64,000 bases of DNA, taken from NCBI GenBank assembly GCA_964019695.1, contig OZ026514.1, positions 96,548,345 to 96,612,344 on the forward strand, in the 5' to 3' direction. A program made the translations under genes and the position numbers. Shown here one piece after another: positions 57,480 through 64,000 of this stretch. The stretch comes from Loripinus fragilis. Lineage: Eukaryota; Mollusca; Bivalvia; Lucinida; Lucinidae. Below the pieces are notes generated by a model. It saw nothing but the letters and a program-made list of their open reading frames with translations, was not told where the DNA came from and did no database searches. Position 1 is the first letter of the stretch, and each line of letters starts with the position of its first letter.

Positions 57480-58740
57480 GACAATAGTTTAATGGCACAG
57501 CGGCCAGATAGAAGTGGGCTGTCCAAGCTGCAGTTACTAACAAGGGAGGGTATCCGCGGTCCTAAGAAGATTAATTTTAAAAACTTTCTGTAAGAGCATA
57601 CGTGACTTTGCAAATAACATGTTGTTCCACATGAATTTCAAGGCAATGAAAATGATGTTTTCAGACATGCAATAATGCAAAACAACAAGAAGAAAGAAAG
57701 GACAATTTCTTATGTTTCATCGCCTGACATAGACTAGGATTTTTATGAAAGACAATATTTTGTGGTAGTGATCTTTTATCCCAGTTTATTTTAACCCCAT
57801 AAACTAGGCAATGAGAAATAGCCTTGAACTAGTCATCGACTTCAATGCGCGCTCATCGAAAATAGATACATAAATAGTGTAAAACAAGAAATACCTTTAC
57901 AAAAAGATATAGACATATTTACGAATTTTACGTGTTACATATTTAGAGTAACGTGAGATTTTTTAAAGAAATTGAGAAGAAAAAATGTGGGATGTTTATA
58001 CTTTGTTATGTATTTGGTCAGCTGAGCGCAGTAAGCCGTTTGGCTTAATGAACCTATGCTATTCCAAAATATCTGTAGTGCTGCTTCTAGGTTACAGGAT
58101 TGCTGGAATCTCGCGAAAACGAGTCAGAACGAGAGAAAAAATGCCCTGCGCACAAATGCTGCATATTTGAATAGCTAGTGTCTTACATGCCTTTAAATAG
58201 CCAGTGTCATTCATACCTAGTCCAAAAAACCTAAAAATAGTTGTAGAATTTAGTTGACTGTAACGTACAAATATTCGTTTAGTTGACCGTAACCTAAAAA
58301 TATCGGCAATTCTTCCTACGGAAGAGGTATCGTGCCATACATTATTTTTTTAAACCATCTACACAGATATTTGTTTACATTTCTCGCGTTTTAACTATCA
58401 TTATTTCAGCGTCAACGTGAAAATCATAATTAAAACTAATGAAAAGGTGCAAACAAAAATAACATACTACTAAATCTCTGCGATAGATAAATAACCATTT
58501 CATGGCTTGTACTTTTCTTCAATACAAAGATCAAGCCAGCTTTTCACCAACAATGAAATATAAGACTTCGTTAAAAACATTTTAGCCAGGTTATAAAAAC
58601 TATTTCGTGAAACTACCATATATGCAAGTTTTAATTGATGTTTCAGAGCCAGGCGCAGAATGTCACTCAAAAGTCACCTTGTAGTGTATAAATGACCAAT
58701 GCAATGACGACTCAGCATGTGACATAGTCCAACTAACACA
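57480..58740. other. No gene seen
   Basis: A short frame at 57985-58170 has no domain. Otherwise AT-rich spacer. Confidence 0.3.
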
Positions 58741-58744
58741 ACAG

Positions 58745-59965
58745 CCATTAGCTTGTCCACCATCCTTTCACCAGGTAATCCATTCACCATCCTCTTTCAA
58801 CTGATGTAATCTGAGGCTACTAGCTGTAATAGTTTGTTGAAAGTTTTTGATATCCAAATTTGCAAAGGGCATTAACTCGAAAAAATGCAAAGTGCGATAA
58901 CTAAAAAAAAGTTTTTGAGATATCAAGTTTTCTATGTCCAAATTTGCAAAGGGCAATAACTAAAAAAAGATTTTTTTTAAAAAAATCATTATGTAATTTA
59001 CTCATTATCCTCTATAAGATGACCAAGTTTGAAGCCCCTAGGTGTTATATTTTTTTTTAAATATCCTGATTACAAAATATCATTATGAGCCTTTAAAAAT
59101 GACATAACACCACAAAGGGAGATAATCGGGATTAAAAAATATGTGTCAAGTTTGATTTTTATTTATGAGGAATATCTATCTATGAAATTTCAAAATGCTA
59201 TCTTGTGAATGTGAAAAATGTCATGCGATTAAGCTGGAATAGAGTTGCCATGGAAACACTATACAAAATTTAAGTTACACCAACTTGTGCATTTGTTGCA
59301 AATAAAGTGTTTGAATATATTTTGTTAAATTCAACAAATGTAATTAAGACGTTTGATTTTTATACCACAAATAAAAGGGAAATTAAATTTTCAGAAAATT
59401 TCACCACAAAATATACCCCACCAACCAATAACGTTTAACGTCGTGACCTAAAATTCTGACAAAGTCAATGGAGCGTGAAATGTAGGTTAAGGGTACTGGG
59501 TCAATGTGCATGCTTGCAGAGCATCTCAATGACAATAACTATGCAAGGTTTCATAATCATAGCTCCAGAGAAACAGACTTTAGTATTTTAAATGATGACG
59601 TAAAAGACGTAAAATTCTGACAGTCAATGGAGCATGAAATATAGGTCAAGAGTACCGGGTAAATGTGTGTGCTTGTAGAGCATATCAAGGACAATGACTA
59701 TGCAAGGTTTAATAATCATAGCTACAGAGAAAAACACTTTAATATTTTAGAGATGTAAAATTCTGACAAAGTCAATGGAGCATGAAATAAAGGTCAAGGG
59801 TACCGGGTCAATGTGTGTGTGTGTAGAACATGTCAAGGACAAGTACTTTGTGAGGTTTCATAATCCTAGCAGTCATAGGTACTGAGACATTGTGACGAAA
59901 GTTGAGGGACGGACAGAAATTCGAACTCCTATATCGCATCCTGCTATAAGCAGATGCGATAAAAA
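58745..59965 (-). mobile_element. Hairpin/tandem-core element, core about 150-160 bp x 3
   Basis: The core marker AAATTCTGAC occurs at 59451, 59612 and 59758, with AATGGAGC.TGAAAT, GGGTA and TATGCAAGGTTT in each unit. It is bounded at the right by the hairpin ATCGCATCCTGCTATAAGCAGATGCGAT (59934-59961) next to AAAAA. Read in reverse, this matches the hairpin-first layout of the other elements. The left boundary is uncertain. Confidence 0.6.
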
Positions 59966-60555
59966 TCTGCTGTTTTTGTCAAAAATAGAGTTTCAATCGA
60001 TTTTGGTTTGTAGGCAACAAGCATTGCAAGTTTTGTAATTGCGCTCTATTAAACTTCTTCAAAACATTGCTTACACAGTATTAAATACAGCTGATGTGAT
60101 AGAAAGTATGTTATTTTAATTTTTTAGCTTGAAATTATTTTAAATTCATGGCTGCTTAGTCAGAAATGTCTCCAGTGTAAACGCACATCGTCGAGGCGGT
60201 CTTTAGTTGTCTCGCAAAAGCACATGGAAGGTGACGTCAAATTCGATATGCAATAAAACCCAAAGGTTCATTCTATATGTGTATTAAGTTTCAGTCAATA
60301 GTGCCGACCCAGTCCAAAGATATTAACCAACTCTCAGTTTTTACTGACCCTCGTAATTATATATAATGTGAAGTGGAATCCAGACATGAATGGTACCAAT
60401 TGTCAAAATACCATTCGTAAAGTATCAATTTTGGTGATGTTTGGACATTTATATATGTTGGAAAATTACTGCACTACAAATTAAGTGTCCTGCTTAAATG
60501 TCTGTTAGGACTGGAACCGATTGGCCATAAGTACCGTTAACCAACTGTGCATTTG
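59966..60555. other. No gene seen
   Basis: No supported coding or repeat feature. Confidence 0.3.
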
Positions 60556-60985
60556 GGAAAGTCCGCCACAATTCGAGAATCGAATTATGGCTCGGATGTA
60601 TGTAAGAAGCATTATGTGTAGTACTATGTACCAAAAAGCTCCATTTTGTTAGCCGGAACTGGCGTATGGAAAATTCGTTCTGTAGCATTTGGGTTCAGTT
60701 CTATTAAAATTGATTGTTCTGATTATCAGAAAAGTTTAATCAGCAGAATAAATGAAGTTTATGGGGTTTTTTTTAATAAAATATCGCTATATTTTATTAA
60801 AAAAAATCATAAACTTCAATTATAACCGTTTGTTTGCTGCAATCACACTTGTTATTGTGTTAACGTGGTTTCTGTGACGTCAGCAGCACATTATCACCCT
60901 TGTTATCAAAGTAGATCCTCGATGTACATCCCAGATCTGATTCCACGGAATTTCGCCGAATTGGTGGAGGCAGTTCCGATTGCCA
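60556..60985 (+). repeat. Second copy of the multicopy element 5' region
   Basis: It is an inverted match to 44740-45105, including the first codons of the pseudogene (MYIPDLIPRNFAELVEAV at about 60921-60975). A hairpin with 29-bp AT-rich arms lies at 60754-60817. The similarity stops shortly after the coding start. Confidence 0.6.
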
Positions 60986-61061
60986 ACTGAGCTACAGAGC
61001 ACTACTTGATGGGTGATTTCCAGGATGATTGTTTTCTTTAAGGTTTGTCAGTCATTTACCT

Positions 61062-61256
61062 TCAGTTCTATCTAATTTCTTCAATCTTGACCAGAATGTC
61101 TGCAACCGGTCTTGTTGTTTTGGTGTTCGCTAGTCCATTAATCTTATTACATACATCTCCATATGGGCCATCTGGCTTTAAATTTCTCTGTTTGGCATCT
61201 GTACACAACTCTTTAAGATGTTCCCTTGCAACTTTCAAATTAAATTCTCCTTTCCA
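61062..61256 (-). pseudogene. Coding-like segment, C-terminus of an unknown protein
   Basis: The minus strand reads a 61-codon open segment with ordinary protein composition (KVAREHLKELCTDAKQ, then LKPDGPYGDVCNKINGLA and TRPVADILVKIEEIR) ending in TAG near 61066. An in-frame TAG precedes it, so it is either an exon (an AG lies at the boundary) or a pseudogene remnant; upstream in the same frame, WFAWWCKGKDRRC also looks coding. No family was recognised. Confidence 0.4.
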
Positions 61257-61539
61257 CTAATGGCATCTTCTGTCTTTACCTTTGCACCACCACGCAAACC
61301 AGTCTATAATGAAAAAGGCTGTTGGCATATATACTAAGGAATTAAAGAACACAACAATTTTTTTTTGCTACAAAGGCCAAAATATTAGGTGGACAAAAAG
61401 TATTTTTGTACTGTACTTTCATACTCTTTATCCATCGTTTAGTAACAGTAAACATGGTAGTTTCAATCAACCATCCATAGCAAGGTCAAATTATACGCTA
61501 ATCCTTATGGTACATGTCCAAATTTTAAAACCTTATGGT

Positions 61540-61905
61540 GCTACATGTGTATATTTTCAGACCATGACAAAAACACCAGTGCAGTTTCAAAATTATCTGT
61601 ATAAAGCTGTAGGAGGAGTTGCGCCCACAAGGTATCCCCTGTCCATTCACATTTTTATAGATAATGCCTGAAAAATGGCTAAGTTCAACTTGCGAAAAAA
61701 GTGACAAAAATAATTTGAGGATTATACCCAAACCACACATGCATATTTTCAGACCATGACCAAAAACACCATTGAAGTTTCAAAAGAATTGGTATAAAAC
61801 TGTAGGAGGAGTTGCGCCCACAAGGTACCTACTTCTTAAGGTGGATGGAAGGACAGAGAGGCAAAACTAAGTCACTCTGCTTTTCTTCAAAAAGGCGGGG
61901 GACAA
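61540..61905 (-). repeat. Tandem-core element, two units of about 185-190 bp
   Basis: TATTTTCAGACCATGAC..AAACACCA and GCTGTAGGAGGAGTTGCGCC recur with a 185-190 bp period (61552 and 61743). The right end GGCGGGGGACAAAAA resembles the CCCCGCC-type ends of the other elements in reverse. Confidence 0.55.
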
Positions 61906-62152
61906 AAAGCTTATGATACCACATGGATATATGGCATTTTAAAAAGATATCCACAAACTAGGATTAAGAGGTAGACTTCCTACATTCATTGAAAACTCCC
62001 TTGCAGACCGCACCATGCAAGTCCGAGTTGGCTCCTCTCTGTCTGATTATAATGACCAGGAGCAAGGTGTACCTAAAGGGGGCATTCTGTCTACAACACT
62101 TTTTGTATCAAAATTAATAATATTGTGAAATGTTTAGATAATCTAACTTGTT
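61900..62152 (+). pseudogene. LINE copy H: reverse-transcriptase fragment
   Basis: It encodes KAYDTTWIYGILKDIHKLGL, RTMQVRVGSSLSDYNDQEQG and VPKGGILSTTLF with one frameshift near the end, matching LINE D at about 34183-34435. Both ends are lost: the 3' end stops before the YVDD motif, so this is not a simple 5' truncation. Confidence 0.85.
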
Positions 62153-62159
62153 CAGGATT

Positions 62160-63128
62160 TTGGGTCAACAAACGAGATATACACTTTAGTTCTTGTTTAA
62201 TAGTGATTCTCCGAAACAATAAATAAATAAAATATAACTAAATGCTACTCGAGACATATAAAACACACTTTTTCAAAGGACAGACAAATACACATTCAAT
62301 CTATATTGTACTCAAGATTTGATGGCTGGCCCACAAAAAAGAATAATTATCATTATTAAAATGGCCAAATATTTTAAGTAATGCAAATTATAGAAACTAT
62401 ATCGTAAATCATAATTGCTATATACAAGTAGCTGTGCCATCAGACTAAGGATCATTGACACTTGCTAAGGGTAAATGCCTATGGTTTTCAGTAAAAATAA
62501 AAGTTTGTCAATAGTCCCTTTCTTCACCTTGAAGCTACCCTGACCTTAGTACTTTATGGCTGTGAAATCCGTTTTCGATATTAAATGCTTTAAAGATGTA
62601 AAATTTGGGGTAGAACAATCAGTTTTACATTAAGATATATAGAAATCCGAAAACATTTTTTTAAAAAGCATTCCCCCCCCCCCCCCCCCCCCGTGTGCCA
62701 GCAAAAGCTTTTGCATGATTATGTGTTACCATATTTTACACATTGTATGGAAGTGGCGTGCTGGCACAAGGGGGGAAAGATGTTCAGTAGCCCAAAAACC
62801 CAGGGCCTAAGCTCATAAAATGCCTTTTCTACCAAGTAAGAAATTAATGACAGTAATGAAGTTCTTTAGAACCAATTTCCTAAATTGCTTTGTTTTCTGT
62901 GCTAGTTTAATATAAAGTACTTAAAGATTAAAAGTAGAATTAGCAAGGTTTTATGCATTTTTCATAAGAAAAAATCTCACTGTTATTAAATGACACATTA
63001 TTTTGCAAACGTCCTGTACTTATCTACTTGCATGCTAGGGAATTGTTCAGTTTTTTTTATTTTCGTCCGCTGACTTTCTTCAAAATTAAGTTTTAAAAAA
63101 TAAACCACCCATGACCACCATCAGAGTG
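62160..63128. other. No gene seen; poly-C tract
   Basis: AT-rich spacer. A run of about 20 C at 62671-62692 is a mononucleotide microsatellite. Confidence 0.45.
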
Positions 63129-63195
63129 TCAAACAGTTTGGATCCAGATCAAGACCGACATCCTGCTGGTCTTCATCTGGGTTCAAACTGTTTGC
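63129..63195. repeat. Dispersed short hairpin element
   Basis: CAAACAGTTTGGATCCAGAT (then CAAGACC) pairs with GGTCTTCATCTGGGTTCAAA (then CTGTTTG). It is the best-preserved family member. Confidence 0.75.
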
Positions 63196-64000
63196 AAAAG
63201 GCTATTGGCAGACGGCAAAATAATCCACTGGCACGCAAAGAGTTATAACAGGTAAATACTTTAGTGTTCAATATATTGTCTCATATAGGGATATACATAC
63301 ATATGTATACCATAAATATTTGGACACTTTAAATACATTCAACATGCTATGCCCTTTAAACAAAGCAAAAGAAATATTAAAAGGATCTAGTTAGAATCAG
63401 TTTTACTTTCCAATGCTAAATGGGACACTTTCATTCCTTCAAAAATATTTATTTCTTTTGTTGAGCTTTCAGTTTTGCATTATTTACGGTACATGTAGTC
63501 AAAAATGTACAGGTAACTTCTAAATTATCTCCCCAAAAACATTTGTTTACAAAACGTATTTTGTTTTTAAAACTATTTCATCATTTATCGTGATTCGTTA
63601 ATACTCTGCATATGGTATGTTTAGTAGATATCACCATGCCTACCAAATAAATCAAGAAAACGTGCAGAAATCACTTTTTAAAGCACTTTTTATTTTCATG
63701 AAATTTCAGACCCCCTCCCCTTTCTACCTACCATAACTCTCGAATGCGTAGAAATTTTGAAAATATTTTGCTAGCTGGCTCTTGCCATTAGATTCACCTA
63801 TTGCACTGATACTACATGCACCACACTAGAAACTCAAAAGCAGCGTTATGGGAATCAGAAAAATAGGCGAATAAGGCCCAAACCGTCAATGATCCTTTGT
63901 CCATTTATGCAATAAACCATGATGCTTTTGTTTACAGTCAGGTACTGTGCATGATTCCTGTTTCCCACAATATCTGGATACATACTTACCCTTCAAACAG
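63196..64000. other. No gene seen
   Basis: No supported coding or repeat feature up to the window end. Confidence 0.35.

Noticed and set aside
60960..60990. tRNA A-box-like TAGCTCAGTTGGC on the minus strand
   Set aside because: No B-box at the expected distance and no cloverleaf; not a tRNA gene.
61282..61671. 129-codon plus-strand frame
   Set aside because: Its second half lies in a tandem repeat unit and the product shows no domain.

Overview
The window looks like nuclear DNA of an invertebrate animal, most probably a marine bivalve mollusc. The reasons are that it is AT-rich, has almost no long open frames outside transposons, and has animal-type GT/AG exon edges. It also holds many short elements built from a terminal hairpin plus a tandem core of about 110-190 bp, the architecture known from bivalve 'pearl'/Helentron-type repeats. 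No prokaryotic operons, rRNA genes or CRISPR arrays were seen. The species assignment is inference.

Layout. 1-8.6 kb: tRNA-derived SINE copies, foldback elements, a TTAA-flanked element holding a hairpin/tandem-core element, and decayed tandem arrays. 9.3-14 kb: a local duplication zone with a five-unit array of about 346 bp. 14-15.4 kb: a Helitron-superfamily element ending in a hairpin plus CTAG, abutting a 5'-truncated LINE. 18.2-21 kb and 29-29.8 kb: two minus-strand parts of what appears to be one autonomous Helitron (Rep plus PIF1-like helicase), now broken. 23-26.5 kb: a LINE copy whose reverse-transcriptase YVDD codon was hit by a mariner element. 29.8-36.5 kb: a full-length I-type LINE (about 5.7 kb; zinc-knuckle ORF1; ORF2 with endonuclease, reverse transcriptase and RNase H) with a 10-bp target duplication, inserted into the 3' UTR of an older LINE. 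37.5-38.2 kb: the only convincing host-type exon (minus strand), plus a weaker one. 40.4-42.7 kb: a tandem-core element split by a TA-flanked MITE. 42.8-45.1 kb: pseudogenes of a Penelope-like reverse transcriptase and of an unnamed multicopy protein. 46.6-52.8 kb: four TIR or foldback elements, a second Helitron-type element and a LINE end. 53.4-56.2 kb: a LINE interrupted by another LINE (9-bp duplication) and by a 1.3-kb TIR element. 56.5-64 kb: hairpins, tandem-core elements, a coding-like minus-strand segment and a LINE fragment.

The window is best read as a stack of dated insertions. At least seven LINE 3' ends carry the same stem-loop, and the tRNA-SINE shares the LINE tail, so the LINE family probably mobilised the SINE. 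No element seen here appears intact enough to be autonomous today. I saw no clear undescribed defence or metabolic system. The most novel material is structural: the dispersed hairpin families, the recurring hairpin/tandem-core architecture and the nested insertions.
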